A DNA stretch of 64,000 bases, from NCBI RefSeq assembly GCF_947489255.1, contig NZ_CANLCY010000001.1:248001-312000 (forward strand). Reading direction: 5' to 3'. Source of the stretch: an uncultured Microbacterium sp. (lineage in GTDB: Bacteria; Actinomycetota; Actinomycetes; Actinomycetales; Microbacteriaceae). Below the pieces are notes generated by a model that saw only the letters and a program-made list of their open reading frames with translations, ran no database searches and was not told where the DNA came from. Below, in pieces: positions 34,835-42,887 of the stretch. A program made the position numbers and the translations under genes. How positions within the stretch are numbered: the stretch's first letter is position 1; each line of letters begins with the position of its first letter.

Positions 34835-35338
34835 TCAGAGGTCGAACCCGAAGGCTCGCAGATCGAGCCAGCGGCCGGGCTCGACCTCGACGGGGTGCTC
34901 GCGCTCCGTCAGACGGCGGAAGCCCATCTTCCGGTACAGCGCGTGGGCCCCGAGCATCTCGGGGCCGCTGTTCATCACCACGCGAGACGCGCCGCGCTCG
35001 CGCGCGAGATCGAGCACGTGGCGCGTGAGCCGTTCCCCCACGCCCCGGCCGCGCGCCGAGGGGGCGACCGCGAGCTGACGGAAGTCGAGTTCGCCCTCCT
35101 CCGCGAGGGGTGAGAGGCGCTCGCCGGGTCGCGGTGTCCACACCGTGCCGACGATCACGCCGTCGGTGAGGGCGACCCACACCTCGCCCTGCTCCACCCG
35201 TCCGGCGACGTCGGCGAGCGAGGCGAGGTACGCCTCCGAGAGCCCCTCGTAGCTGGCGCGATAGGCCTCGGCGGTGATCCGGCCGGCCTGGGCGTATTCG
35301 TGCGGGTCGACGAGTCGGACGGTGAGGGTCGTGGTCAT
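34835..35338 (-). CDS. GNAT-family N-acetyltransferase
   Basis: A 167-aa acetyltransferase beginning MTTTLTVRLVDPHEYAQAGRITAEAY. The acetyl-CoA motif is FRQLAVAPSARGRGVGERLTRHVLDLARERGASRVVMNSG, followed by ALYRKMGFRRL. The start chosen is 11 codons inside the longest frame, where the conserved beta1 strand begins. It is separated from the upstream amino-acid ABC operon by a strong terminator (35368-35399). The substrate is unknown. Confidence 0.83.
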   Translation of the reverse strand: MTTTLTVRLVDPHEYAQAGRITAEAYRASYEGLSEAYLASLADVAGRVEQGEVWVALTDGVIVGTVWTPRPGERLSPLAEEGELDFRQLAVAPSARGRGVGERLTRHVLDLARERGASRVVMNSGPEMLGAHALYRKMGFRRLTEREHPVEVEPGRWLDLRAFGFDL

Positions 35339-35367
35339 GGCATCCATTCTTCTCGGGCGCACGCGCG

Positions 35368-35399
35368 GCACGGCCCGGTCGCGCGAGACCGGGCCGTGC
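35368..35399 (-). terminator. Terminator hairpin after the amino-acid ABC operon
   Basis: A perfect 13-bp stem, GCACGGCCCGGTC paired with GACCGGGCCGTGC around a 6-nt loop, lies 8 bp beyond the stop codon of the solute-binding protein gene, exactly where transcription of that operon should end. No T-run follows. Confidence 0.85.
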
Positions 35400-35407
35400 G
35401 CGGGGAG

Positions 35408-36388
35408 TCAGGACTTCGGAAGCCCCGGCGGGTTGATCTGCGACGTCGAGATGCCCTCGGACGTCAGGTTCCAGGCCTGCAGCACCTCGGCGTATTTGCC
35501 GTTCGCGATGAGGTCGTTCAGCACGATCTGCACCGGCTCGACGAGACCGTTGCCTTTCCGGGTGCCGGCGGCGATGTCGGCCTGCAGCGGGAATCCGCCC
35601 GGAACCACCCCGACGACCTTCGTCTCGCCCGTCTCGCGCGCTGCCCACGCGGCGGTCGCGTTCGGTCCGAAGGTCGCGTCGACACGGCCCGACAGCAAGG
35701 CGAGGGTCGCTGCGGCGGTGTCGTCGTAGTACTGGAGGTCGGCGGGGGCCTTGCCGGCCGCGACGAGCTGCTCGTTCCAGTTCAGCAGCACCTTCTCCTG
35801 GTTGGTGCCCGAACCGACGACGATCTTCAGCCCGGAGATGTCGTCGGCCGATTCGATCCTGCCGATCGTGCTGTCGGCCTTCACCGCGAAGCCGAGCAGG
35901 TCCTGACGGTAGCTCGCGAAGTCGTAGAGCTCCTTCCGCTCCTCGGTCACCGTGACGTTGGCGGTGATGAGGTCGTATTTGCCCGACTGGATGCCGAGCG
36001 GCCAGTCCGCCCACGCCACCACCACGGGGTTGTACTCGAGGCCGAGCCCTTCGGCGATCAACGAGCCGATGTTCGGCTCCGTTCCGGACGGCAGGGTCTC
36101 TCCCTCGGGCACGTAGCTGAGCGGCGGCACGAACGCACCGACGGCGACCGTCAGCTTGCCCGGTTCGATGGGGGTGAACCCGCTCGCCTTCAGAGCGGCG
36201 ACGGCCGCGGGGACGGCGTCGGTGTGCACCCATTCCGCGGGGGTGTTCGCAGCGGATGCCGAGGCCTCGGGCGCCGCGACCGCCTCGACGGGGCGGGTGA
36301 GGCCGATGGTGACGCCGACGCCGACGACCGCGACGAGGGCTGCGGCGATCACGCCGAGCGCGATCCCCTGTTTCTTGCTGAGGGCCAT
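35408..36388 (-). CDS. Polar amino-acid ABC transporter substrate-binding protein
   Basis: A 326-aa receptor of the SBP_bac_3 family. An N-terminal hydrophobic helix (GIALGVIAAALVAVVGVGVTI) without a lipobox Cys suggests a secreted or membrane-anchored form. Family blocks include LTVAVGAFVPPLSY, GKYDLITANVTVTEERKELYDFASY and ISGLKIVVGSGTNQEKVLLNWN. AAGGAG stands 6 nt before the ATG. It is last in an operon with the permease and ATPase, separated from the ATPase by a 160-bp spacer containing three hairpins that probably tune its relative expression. Confidence 0.88.
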   Translation of the reverse strand: MALSKKQGIALGVIAAALVAVVGVGVTIGLTRPVEAVAAPEASASAANTPAEWVHTDAVPAAVAALKASGFTPIEPGKLTVAVGAFVPPLSYVPEGETLPSGTEPNIGSLIAEGLGLEYNPVVVAWADWPLGIQSGKYDLITANVTVTEERKELYDFASYRQDLLGFAVKADSTIGRIESADDISGLKIVVGSGTNQEKVLLNWNEQLVAAGKAPADLQYYDDTAAATLALLSGRVDATFGPNATAAWAARETGETKVVGVVPGGFPLQADIAAGTRKGNGLVEPVQIVLNDLIANGKYAEVLQAWNLTSEGISTSQINPPGLPKS

Positions 36389-36425
36389 GCTGTGTCTCCT
36401 TGTGAGTCTGGGGTTGGACGGTGGA

Positions 36426-36532
36426 GGTGGCTGAGCGTGTCGAAGCCACCGGGGTGCTGCGGGTGCCGGTCCCTTCGACGGGCTCAGGGACCTCGGGGTT
36501 CAGGGGAGGTGGCTGAGCCTGTCGAAGCCACC
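36426..36532. repeat. Three REP-like hairpins (REPIN-type cluster)
   Basis: Three 25-bp hairpins at 36426-36450, 36468-36492 and 36508-36532. The outer two have stem GGTGGCT/AGCCACC and the middle, inverted one has stem GGTCCCT/AGGGACC, while the loop stays GAGCnnGTCGA. They lie between the ATPase and the receptor gene of one operon. The same two hairpin types recur at 50444-50687. Confidence 0.85.
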
Positions 36533-36548
36533 GGCGGACAGCGGCCGG

Positions 36549-37331
36549 TCAGCCGAGCACCTTCGCGAGGAACTCGCGCGTGCGCGGGTGCCGTGGTCGA
36601 GAGAGCACCTCGTCGGGCGACCCCTGCTCGATCACCCGGCCGTCGTCGAGGAACACCACGCGATCGGCCACCTCGCGGGCGAAGCCGATCTCGTGCGTCA
36701 CGATCACGAGCGTCGTCCCGAGCTTCGCCAGATCCCGGATGACGTCGAGCACTTCGCCCACCAGTTCGGGATCCAGTGCGCTCGTCGGCTCGTCGAACAG
36801 CAGCACCTTCGGTTGGAGGGCGAGCGCGCGGGCGATCGCGACGCGCTGCTGCTGGCCGCCCGACAGCTGCCGCGGATACGCGTCGGCCTTGTGCGCGAGC
36901 CCGACACGGTCGAGCAGGCCTCGGGCGAGCTCGAGGGCGTCGCTCTTACTCAGCCGTTTGAGGGCGATCGGCGCCTCGATGACGTTCTCGATCGCGGTCA
37001 GGTGCGGGAACAGGTGGAAGTTCTGGAACACGATTCCCACCTGCGTCCGTCGCTGCAGGATCTCGCGCTCGCGGAGCTCGTGCAGCTTGCCGTGGCGCAG
37101 CTCGTAGCCGATGAACTCCCCGTCGACCGTGACCGACCCGGCATCCACGGTCTCGAGGTGGTTGATCGTGCGCAGCAGCGTCGACTTGCCCGAACCGCTC
37201 GGGCCGAGCAGAGCGACGACCTCACCGGGCTGGACCGTCAGATCGACGCCCCGCAGCACCTCGGTACCGTGGAACGACTTGTGAACGTTGCGGATCTCCA
37301 CCAGTCCGCGGGTCACGGTCGCGGCGGTCAT
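36549..37331 (-). CDS. Polar amino-acid ABC transporter ATPase (GlnQ-like)
   Basis: A 260-aa ATPase: Walker A GPSGSGKST, the GlnQ-type Q-loop VFQNFHLFPHLTAIENVIEAPI, signature LSGGQQQRVAIARAL, Walker B VLLFDEPTSALDPELVGEVL and switch His in IVTHEIGFA. It overlaps the permease stop by 4 nt and energises that permease with the receptor at 35408. All catalytic motifs are intact. Confidence 0.93.
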   Translation of the reverse strand: MTAATVTRGLVEIRNVHKSFHGTEVLRGVDLTVQPGEVVALLGPSGSGKSTLLRTINHLETVDAGSVTVDGEFIGYELRHGKLHELREREILQRRTQVGIVFQNFHLFPHLTAIENVIEAPIALKRLSKSDALELARGLLDRVGLAHKADAYPRQLSGGQQQRVAIARALALQPKVLLFDEPTSALDPELVGEVLDVIRDLAKLGTTLVIVTHEIGFAREVADRVVFLDDGRVIEQGSPDEVLSRPRHPRTREFLAKVLG

Positions 37332-38386
37332 GCTCCGGCTCCTCGCGTCTCGACGTCATCGGTGGATGCCGGTGTCACGGCATCCGTTCGTCTCCGTCGT
37401 TGCGGCGGGGCGGTGTCGTCACCCAACCGCGCCCACTGCGCGCTCACCCAGCGGCGGGCCCGCTGCGCCGGCGTCGGGGGCAGGGCGCGGGCTGAGCCGC
37501 GGGCGTAGTACCGCTCGATGTAGTACTGCGCGACGCTCAGGATCGTGGTGATGAGCGTGTACCAGACCACCGCGACCAGCAGCAGCGGGATCACGCGGCT
37601 GTTGCGGTTGTAGATGACCTGCACCGCGTAGAACAGCTCGGGGATCGCGATGACGAAGACCACCGACGCACCCTTCACGAGACCGATTACCTCGTTCGTA
37701 GCGTTGGGGACGATCGAGCGCATCGCCTGCGGAAGGATGATGCGGAACAGGCGACGGGATGCCGGGATGCCGAGCGCGGCGGCCGCCTCGTGCTGACCCG
37801 GGTCGACCGACACGAGCCCGCCACGGATGATCTCCGCCGAGTACGCGGCCTGGTGCAGGCCCAGGCCGAGGATCGCCGCGGCGAAGGCGCTCACGAGCTG
37901 CACCGTGGGGAACTCCACGATCCAGAAGTCGGTCGTGAACGGGGTTCCGAGGCCCAGCGTCGGGTAGAGGTAGCCGAGGTTGTACCAGACGATGATCTGC
38001 ACCACGAGCGGCACCGAGCGGAAGAACCAGATGTAGCCCCACGCGACCGCGTTCAGCAGCGGCGAGGCCGACAGACGCCCGAGGGCCAGGAGCGTGCCGA
38101 GCGAGAAGCCGACGACGGCCGAGATCGCCGTGAGCGAGAGCGTGTATCCGATGCCGATCAGCACGGGCTCCGAGAAGAAGTACTCGGCGAACGTCGCCCA
38201 CATGTACCGGTCGTTCGTCACGAGGCTCCAGGCGAACTGGGCGACGACGAACAGCAGCAGGGCGCTGAGGATCCAGCGCCACCAGTGGCGGACGGGGACG
38301 ACGGCGATCGTGCCGAGATCGACCGTGGCGGTCGGCCCGGCGGGCGGGGCCGTGCGGTCGGCGGGGGCCGGCGCGGTGGTGGTCAT
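37328..38386 (-). CDS. Polar amino-acid ABC transporter permease
   Basis: A 352-aa permease of the HisM/GlnP (HEAT) type. An N-terminal membrane anchor (about residues 38-58) precedes the five-helix core with the diagnostic FFRSVPLVVQIIVWY and the EAA-type loop DPGQHEAAAALGIPASRRLFRIILPQAMR. The C-terminus has a roughly 45-residue basic/Pro-rich extension. Only one permease gene is present, so a homodimer is likely. First gene of the operon; no promoter hexamers are clear upstream. Confidence 0.9.
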   Translation of the reverse strand: MTTTAPAPADRTAPPAGPTATVDLGTIAVVPVRHWWRWILSALLLFVVAQFAWSLVTNDRYMWATFAEYFFSEPVLIGIGYTLSLTAISAVVGFSLGTLLALGRLSASPLLNAVAWGYIWFFRSVPLVVQIIVWYNLGYLYPTLGLGTPFTTDFWIVEFPTVQLVSAFAAAILGLGLHQAAYSAEIIRGGLVSVDPGQHEAAAALGIPASRRLFRIILPQAMRSIVPNATNEVIGLVKGASVVFVIAIPELFYAVQVIYNRNSRVIPLLLVAVVWYTLITTILSVAQYYIERYYARGSARALPPTPAQRARRWVSAQWARLGDDTAPPQRRRRTDAVTPASTDDVETRGAGA

Positions 38387-38805
38387 GACGTGCTCCTCGG
38401 ACTCCGTTTCGGCGCGGGGCGCCGGTGGGTTGCGTCACGGTACGACGGCGTCGGAGGGCGTCGCGAGGTGCCCATTCACACGTCGCAACGGCCCGCCACG
38501 CACCGCAATGCGACGCCATGCGCGGTAACACGCTGGACGGCGACTGCGGGGTCGGGTACGTCCGGCTCACGCCGCGCGACCGCCGCGCGGAGCCGTGCAC
38601 AACTCCTGCATTTCCTGCGGCGGAAGTGGTTACGGGCCTTCGCCCCGCGCTTCTGCAGGAGTTGTGCGTGCCGGGCACCGAGCGTCGGCTCAGGCGCCGC
38701 GCGGAGCCGACCGTCGGCTCACGCGCCGCGCGGAGCCGACCGTCGGCTCACGCGCCGCGCGGAGCCGACCGCCGGCTCACGCGCCGCGCGGAGCCGACCG
38801 CCGGC
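38387..38805. other. 419-bp gap holding two repeat elements
   Basis: There is no gene here. The gap contains the 71-bp terminal-inverted-repeat element at 38597-38667 and the tandem hairpin array at 38687-38818. The remaining sequence (38387-38596) should include the promoter of the amino-acid ABC operon, but no convincing -35/-10 pair can be read. Confidence 0.6.
38597..38667. repeat. 71-bp inverted-repeat element, copy 1
   Basis: The 14-bp perfect terminal inverted repeats GCACAACTCCTGCA and TGCAGGAGTTGTGC enclose 43 bp. Two further copies of identical length lie at 48062-48132 and 48200-48270. It sits in a gap beside the hairpin array. No open frame or direct target duplication is evident. 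Confidence 0.8.
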
Positions 38806-38818
38806 TCACGCCTCGCGC
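38687..38818. repeat. Tandem array of 29-bp hairpin units
   Basis: Four 29-bp units begin at 38687, 38716, 38745 and 38774, with a partial fifth at 38803. Each contains GAGCCGACCGTCGGCTC or the variant with GCC in the centre, a 7-bp stem with a 3-nt loop. The fifth, partial unit contains the stop codon of the M20 peptidase gene (TCA at 38806-38808 on the plus strand), so the array runs straight out of a coding sequence. It may act as a multi-hairpin terminator. Confidence 0.85.
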
Positions 38819-40083
38819 AGGATCCGCGCCGTCACCCGCGTACCGAACGCGAGCGCCTCCACCGGCACCCTCTCGTCGGCCGCGTGGAACTGCCCGAACA
38901 CGTCGAAGTCGGCGGGCACGCGCAACGGCACGAATCCGTAGCCGCGGATGCCAAGCCGGCTCAGGTGCTTGTTGTCGGTACTCGCCGGCAGCAGGTACGG
39001 CACGACCACCCCGTCGGGGTCTTCCGCGGTGATCGCGCGCTGCAGAACGTCGACCAGGGGCGCGTCGACCGGCGCCTCGATCGCGGCGATGTCGCGTGCC
39101 CAGGTCACCTCGATGTCGTCGCCGACGACGGCCGCCAGCTCGGACCGCACCACGTCGTGCTGCCCGGGCACGATGCGCACATCGAGCGTCGCGCTCGCCG
39201 AAGCGGGGATGACGTTGGCTTTCCCGCCCGCCGCGAGCACCGTCGGGGAGGCGGTGTTGCGCATGCCGGCATCGAGGAGGGATGCCGCGAAACCCAGGTC
39301 GTCGATCCGCCCGCCCGCGCGCTCCCAGGTGTCGACGAACCGTTCGAGCGTCGCCGTGCGCACCACGGGGAACGTGTGCGCGCCCACCGCGGCGACGGCC
39401 CGCGCGAGCCGGACCACGGCGTTGTCGGCGGTGGGACGCGAACCGTGCGCGGCCCGGCCGCGGGCGGTGAGAGTCGCGGTCGAGACGCCCTTCTCCGCCG
39501 TGGCCACCAGGTACGCGCGGCGGTCACCGGGGAGAGGGAGCGAGAATCCGCCCACCTCGCTGAGCGCCTCGGTCGCCCCGGCGAACAGCTCGGGGCGGTG
39601 CTGCACGAGCCACCGAGCCCCCCACACGCCCCCGGCCTCTTCGTCGGCGAAGAAGGCGAAGATCAGATCACGCCGCGGCACGGTCCCGTCGCGGCGGAAC
39701 GCGCGCGCGATCGCGAGCAGCATCCCGGCGAAGTCCTTCATGTCGACCGCCCCGCGGCCGTAGAGCATGCCGTCGTGGATCTCGGCCCCGAAGGGCGGGT
39801 GCGTCCAGTCGGAGGCGTCGACCGGCACCACGTCGAGGTGGGCGTGGGCCACGAGGGCACCGGCATCCGGATCCGAACCGGCCAGGCGGGCGATCACGCT
39901 CGCGCGCCCCGGCACGGGTTCGACCAGGGTGGTCGCGTAGCCCGCGTCTTCGAGCTGCGCCTGGACGAATCGCGCCGCGCGCGTCTCGCCGTCGCCGATG
40001 GTCGCGGTGTCGCCGGTGTTGACGCTTTCGATGCGGATGAGGGCGCGGACGAACTCCAGCGCCTCGGCCTCCAGGGGCGACAC
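38806..40083 (-). CDS. M20-family metallopeptidase (ArgE/DapE/CPG2-like)
   Basis: A 425-aa zinc peptidase or amidohydrolase. Metal and catalytic residues are visible: AHAHLDVVPVD, YGRGAVDMKD (bridging Asp), FFADEEAGG (catalytic Glu pair), the Glu of ALSEVGG and the late His of FGQFHAADE. An inserted dimerisation domain spans roughly residues 200-310. The start is a GTG 4 nt after the stop of the AhpD-like gene, so the two are co-transcribed. It probably hydrolyses an N-acyl or dipeptide bond; the substrate is unknown. The 3' end merges into the 29-bp hairpin array. Confidence 0.88.
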   Translation of the reverse strand: MSPLEAEALEFVRALIRIESVNTGDTATIGDGETRAARFVQAQLEDAGYATTLVEPVPGRASVIARLAGSDPDAGALVAHAHLDVVPVDASDWTHPPFGAEIHDGMLYGRGAVDMKDFAGMLLAIARAFRRDGTVPRRDLIFAFFADEEAGGVWGARWLVQHRPELFAGATEALSEVGGFSLPLPGDRRAYLVATAEKGVSTATLTARGRAAHGSRPTADNAVVRLARAVAAVGAHTFPVVRTATLERFVDTWERAGGRIDDLGFAASLLDAGMRNTASPTVLAAGGKANVIPASASATLDVRIVPGQHDVVRSELAAVVGDDIEVTWARDIAAIEAPVDAPLVDVLQRAITAEDPDGVVVPYLLPASTDNKHLSRLGIRGYGFVPLRVPADFDVFGQFHAADERVPVEALAFGTRVTARILREA

Positions 40084-40086
40084 GGG

Positions 40087-40437
40087 TCAGTGCTCGTGGG
40101 GGCGGGCGTCCTCGCCGAGCTTGAATGCGAGGCGGCCGTGCGCGTAGCCGCCGCCCGCGCGGATGGCGGTGGCGACCCACGCCGCCTCGGCGAGCTCGGC
40201 CTCGGTCGCTCCGGCCTTGACCGCGTTCTGCGAGTGCCCGTCGATGCAGTAGACGCACTGCGTGGTGATGCCGACGGCGAGGGCGATGAGCTCGCGGTAC
40301 TTCAGCGGGATCGCCCGGCCCTCGGGGGCGAAGACGGCCTGATCGAACGCGGCGAAGGCGGCGAGGATGTCGGGCGTCTCGTTCTTGTAGACCTTCGTGT
40401 AGGTCTTGTCGGCGGTGCGGTCGAAGTAGTCGGACAT
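40087..40437 (-). CDS. Carboxymuconolactone decarboxylase/AhpD-like protein
   Basis: A 116-aa all-helical protein of the CMD family with the redox motif CVYC followed by IDGH (residues 61-68), which marks the AhpD-like thiol-peroxidase-coupled branch, not true decarboxylases. GGGAGG lies 5 nt before the ATG. It is co-transcribed with the M20 peptidase. The role is probably hydroperoxide or thiol redox chemistry; the partner is unknown. Confidence 0.87.
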   Translation of the reverse strand: MSDYFDRTADKTYTKVYKNETPDILAAFAAFDQAVFAPEGRAIPLKYRELIALAVGITTQCVYCIDGHSQNAVKAGATEAELAEAAWVATAIRAGGGYAHGRLAFKLGEDARPHEH

Positions 40438-40561
40438 GGTGCCTCCCGGCGACGTGAACGGTGTCGATGTCTCGATCCCACGGTGCCATGCGGCACGGCC
40501 GTCTCGGGGTGGCGCACGTCACACGGTGACACACCGGGACGACCGCGGCCAGGGCCCGGCG

Positions 40562-40846
40562 TCAGTCCCACAGGCGGGTGGCCAGCGCTTCCGTCGTCTC
40601 GAACGCCGAGCGCGCGGCATCCATCCCCGCCGTGGCGGCGGCCAGGTTCGCATTGAGGCGCGTGAGAGCGTCGGACCACTGACGGTGGGCCATGTCGTAT
40701 GCCGCTCTCGCCTCGCCCGTCCATTCGGCTCGTCCCGCGGCGACGGCGGCGTCGAGGTCGCCGAGGTGGCGCTCGATGGCGGCCGTGGCCTGGCGGAGGG
40801 CATCGATGAGCTGAGCGTGGCGGTCGCTGTCGAAACGGATGGTCAC
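40562..40846 (-). CDS. WXG100-like small secreted protein (ESAT-6 family)
   Basis: A 94-aa helical-hairpin protein with the turn motif WTG in AEWTGEARAAYD (about residues 41-52) and long amphipathic helices either side, the size and layout of type VII-secreted WXG100 proteins. The GTG start overlaps the Imm1 gene stop (GTGA). In toxin loci such proteins act as secretion partners, usually upstream of the toxin; here it is downstream of the immunity gene. No type VII secretion ATPase is in the window. Confidence 0.75.
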   Translation of the reverse strand: MTIRFDSDRHAQLIDALRQATAAIERHLGDLDAAVAAGRAEWTGEARAAYDMAHRQWSDALTRLNANLAAATAGMDAARSAFETTEALATRLWD

Positions 40847-41325
40847 GGCTGTGGTTTCGGCCAGGTCAGGTCGTACCAGCGCAGCTCATATCCGTGTGGG
40901 ATTCGGCCGGTCTCGTAGTAGTGGAAGAAGATGTCCGTCGCTTCGTCGGCGGCGAATACTTCGTCGGGATACACGGTCGCCGTGCGGTTGCCGTCGAAGA
41001 ATGGGATGTCGACGGAGGGCTCACCAGAGTGGTCGCCGCCGCGGCCGACGATGTAATGCCGGTCTTGGCCGTCGTCGTCGACCTTGTGCCATTCGATCGT
41101 CATCGCTTCGGCGGTGCCAGCGCATTGGAGGTAGACGGAGCTGCCGCCTTCTTTGTGGAGGTAGGTAAGAAAGTCCTTGTCTGCCGGTATGGGCGCCAAG
41201 AGAAGGGTTGACCGCTCGCTTGTTCTCATCAAGTTCAGCAACCGCGCGAGGGTCTCCTTGGGAGACCTGACGTCTGCCACGAACTCACCAGAGCGTTTTC
41301 CGTCGACCGTGTAGTAAAATCTCAT
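40843..41325 (-). CDS. Imm1-type immunity protein
   Basis: A 160-aa acidic, aromatic-rich protein whose C-terminal run FFDGNRTATVYPDEVFAADEATDIFFHYYETGRIPHGYELRWYDL fits the Imm1 immunity family of polymorphic toxin systems. The in-frame ATG at 41325 is preferred; a TTG at 41334 also overlaps the toxin frame. Base composition is lower in GC than the neighbours, a sign of transfer. It appears intact and would neutralise the toxin encoded just upstream, which is truncated. Confidence 0.75.
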   Translation of the reverse strand: MRFYYTVDGKRSGEFVADVRSPKETLARLLNLMRTSERSTLLLAPIPADKDFLTYLHKEGGSSVYLQCAGTAEAMTIEWHKVDDDGQDRHYIVGRGGDHSGEPSVDIPFFDGNRTATVYPDEVFAADEATDIFFHYYETGRIPHGYELRWYDLTWPKPQP

Positions 41326-41330
41326 TTCAT

Positions 41331-42080
41331 TCAATCCACTTTCTGCACGCGCACATTGGTGATCAACACCTTCTCGCCATTCAATGTCACATGGGCTGGA
41401 TTTTCGGCGGATATGGCGTCGTCGAACGCTTTCTGATTACCCTCATTACTTAGATACCTGTCCAGGGCGCTACCGCTTTTGACTTCCACTGCTGTGTAGC
41501 TACCGTCGGCGTTTTTGTAGTAACCGTCGAAATAACGCTGCTGCGGGGCCCCTTCCACGGAGCTGCGCGCCTTCGTTCGGATCATCTCTTCGCCGACATC
41601 TACCTCGACCTCGTCCAGCCCCTGTTTTTCCTTATCGACCCACGGCTTGGTGCTCTGTCCCTTGGCAAACTGCCCGTAGTCGTCGCGACCGTCGCCCCGG
41701 TCGACCCCGTGGGTCTTCTCCATCAGCATGACACCGGCACTGCCCGCTGCCTCGCCCGCCAGCTTCGACGCCCCGGCGGCGGTCAGGGCGCCGCCCGCGC
41801 CTGCTAGGGCGATCCCGCCGTAGACGGCGGCGCCACCGGGGACGCTGCCCACGCCGGTGGCCGCGAGTCCGCCACCGCCCAGCGCGGTTGCCCCGCCGCC
41901 GAGCATCAGCGCTCCGCCCCCGAGGATCGCGAGGAGCGCATCCGGGTTTCGGAGAATCGCGTTGCCGACCGAGGCGGCACCGTTGACGAGGGCGGCGAGG
42001 GTGTCCCACTGAATCTGCCCTTGCGCAGCGAGCGACGCCAGGAAGAGCGTGCCGGTGCCCTGAGGGCGTTCCGAGCTCCG
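41331..42080 (-). pseudogene. 5'-truncated polymorphic toxin (nuclease-like C-terminal domain)
   Basis: An open frame of about 250 codons with no plausible start: it emerges directly at the stop codon of the SDR gene. It holds a Gly/Ala-rich hydrophobic stretch (LLAILGGGALMLGGGATALGG and onward) typical of the pre-toxin part of polymorphic toxins. A C-terminal domain follows with YFDGYYKNADGSYTAVEVKSG, whose Asp and ExK spacing resembles a PD-(D/E)xK nuclease. The domain ends VLITNVRVQKVD, immediately before Imm1. The secretion/N-terminal part of the toxin is missing. The last 300 bp are clearly less GC-rich than the surroundings. Toxin identity is inferred from the Imm1 and WXG100 neighbours. 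Confidence 0.65.
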
Positions 42081-42082
42081 CC

Positions 42083-42790
42083 TCAGTGCATGATCATGCC
42101 GCCGGTGACGTTGATCGCCTGGCCGGTGAGATAACCGCCCGCCGGGGAGGCCAGGAAGTGCGTCACCCCGGCGACGTCCTCCGGGATGCCCAGTCGACCC
42201 AGCGGCGACTTCGCGCTCCACGCGGCCACGTCGGCCTCCGATCGGGTGTCGGCGCCCATCTCGGTGAGCACGTACCCGGGGCACACCGCGTTGACGGTGA
42301 CGCCGTGGCATCCCCATTCCTGGGCTCCGGCGCGCGTGAGGGCGACGACCGCGGCCTTCGAGGCGGCGTAGTGGGCCTCGCCTCCGCCGCCGTGCTTGGC
42401 GGCCATGCTCGCGATGTTGACGATCGAGCCGCGACGGGCCTCGAGCATCGTCGGGGCGACGGCCTGCATCGTGATCAGGGTGGCGCGCGCGTTGATGTCG
42501 ATCACGCGGTCCCAGTCATCGACGCTGATGTCGAGCAGCGCGGTGTGCTGGAAGATCCCGGCGCAGTTCACGAGCACGTCGATCCCGCCGAGGGCCTCGA
42601 CCGCCTCGCCGACCGCGCGTCGCGTGTCGAGCGGGTCGCGCAGGTCGACGGAGATGAAGGCGGATGCCGCGGGGTCGGCCGGAGCGCGACGGTCGAGCAC
42701 CGCGACCCGGGCCCCGTCGTCGACGAAGCGCTGGACGATCGCGGCGCCGATGCCGCCGGAGCCTCCCGTGACGATGACGCGCTGCGACAT
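42083..42790 (-). CDS. Short-chain dehydrogenase/reductase (FabG-like)
   Basis: A 235-aa NAD(P)-dependent SDR: TGGSGGIGAA cofactor loop at residues 8-17, VNCAG near 85, and the catalytic Ser/Tyr/Lys in NIASMAA and HYAASKAA. It ends GYLTGQAINVTGGMIMH, as in classical SDRs. Its 3' end abuts the truncated toxin gene, so the toxin's 5' part was probably replaced at this junction. The substrate is unknown. Confidence 0.9.
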   Translation of the reverse strand: MSQRVIVTGGSGGIGAAIVQRFVDDGARVAVLDRRAPADPAASAFISVDLRDPLDTRRAVGEAVEALGGIDVLVNCAGIFQHTALLDISVDDWDRVIDINARATLITMQAVAPTMLEARRGSIVNIASMAAKHGGGGEAHYAASKAAVVALTRAGAQEWGCHGVTVNAVCPGYVLTEMGADTRSEADVAAWSAKSPLGRLGIPEDVAGVTHFLASPAGGYLTGQAINVTGGMIMH

Positions 42791-42887
42791 GACGCTCCTC
42801 CCGCGGGCGTCGGGTCGCCCTGGCGGTCACGGTACGCCCGGCGGCGAACGCGGCGGCGACGGCGCTGTTTCGCGGGCGTAACGCTCC

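Noticed and set aside
38687..38818. 29-bp repeats as a CRISPR array
   Set aside because: The units are directly adjacent with no unique spacers, and no cas genes are in the window.
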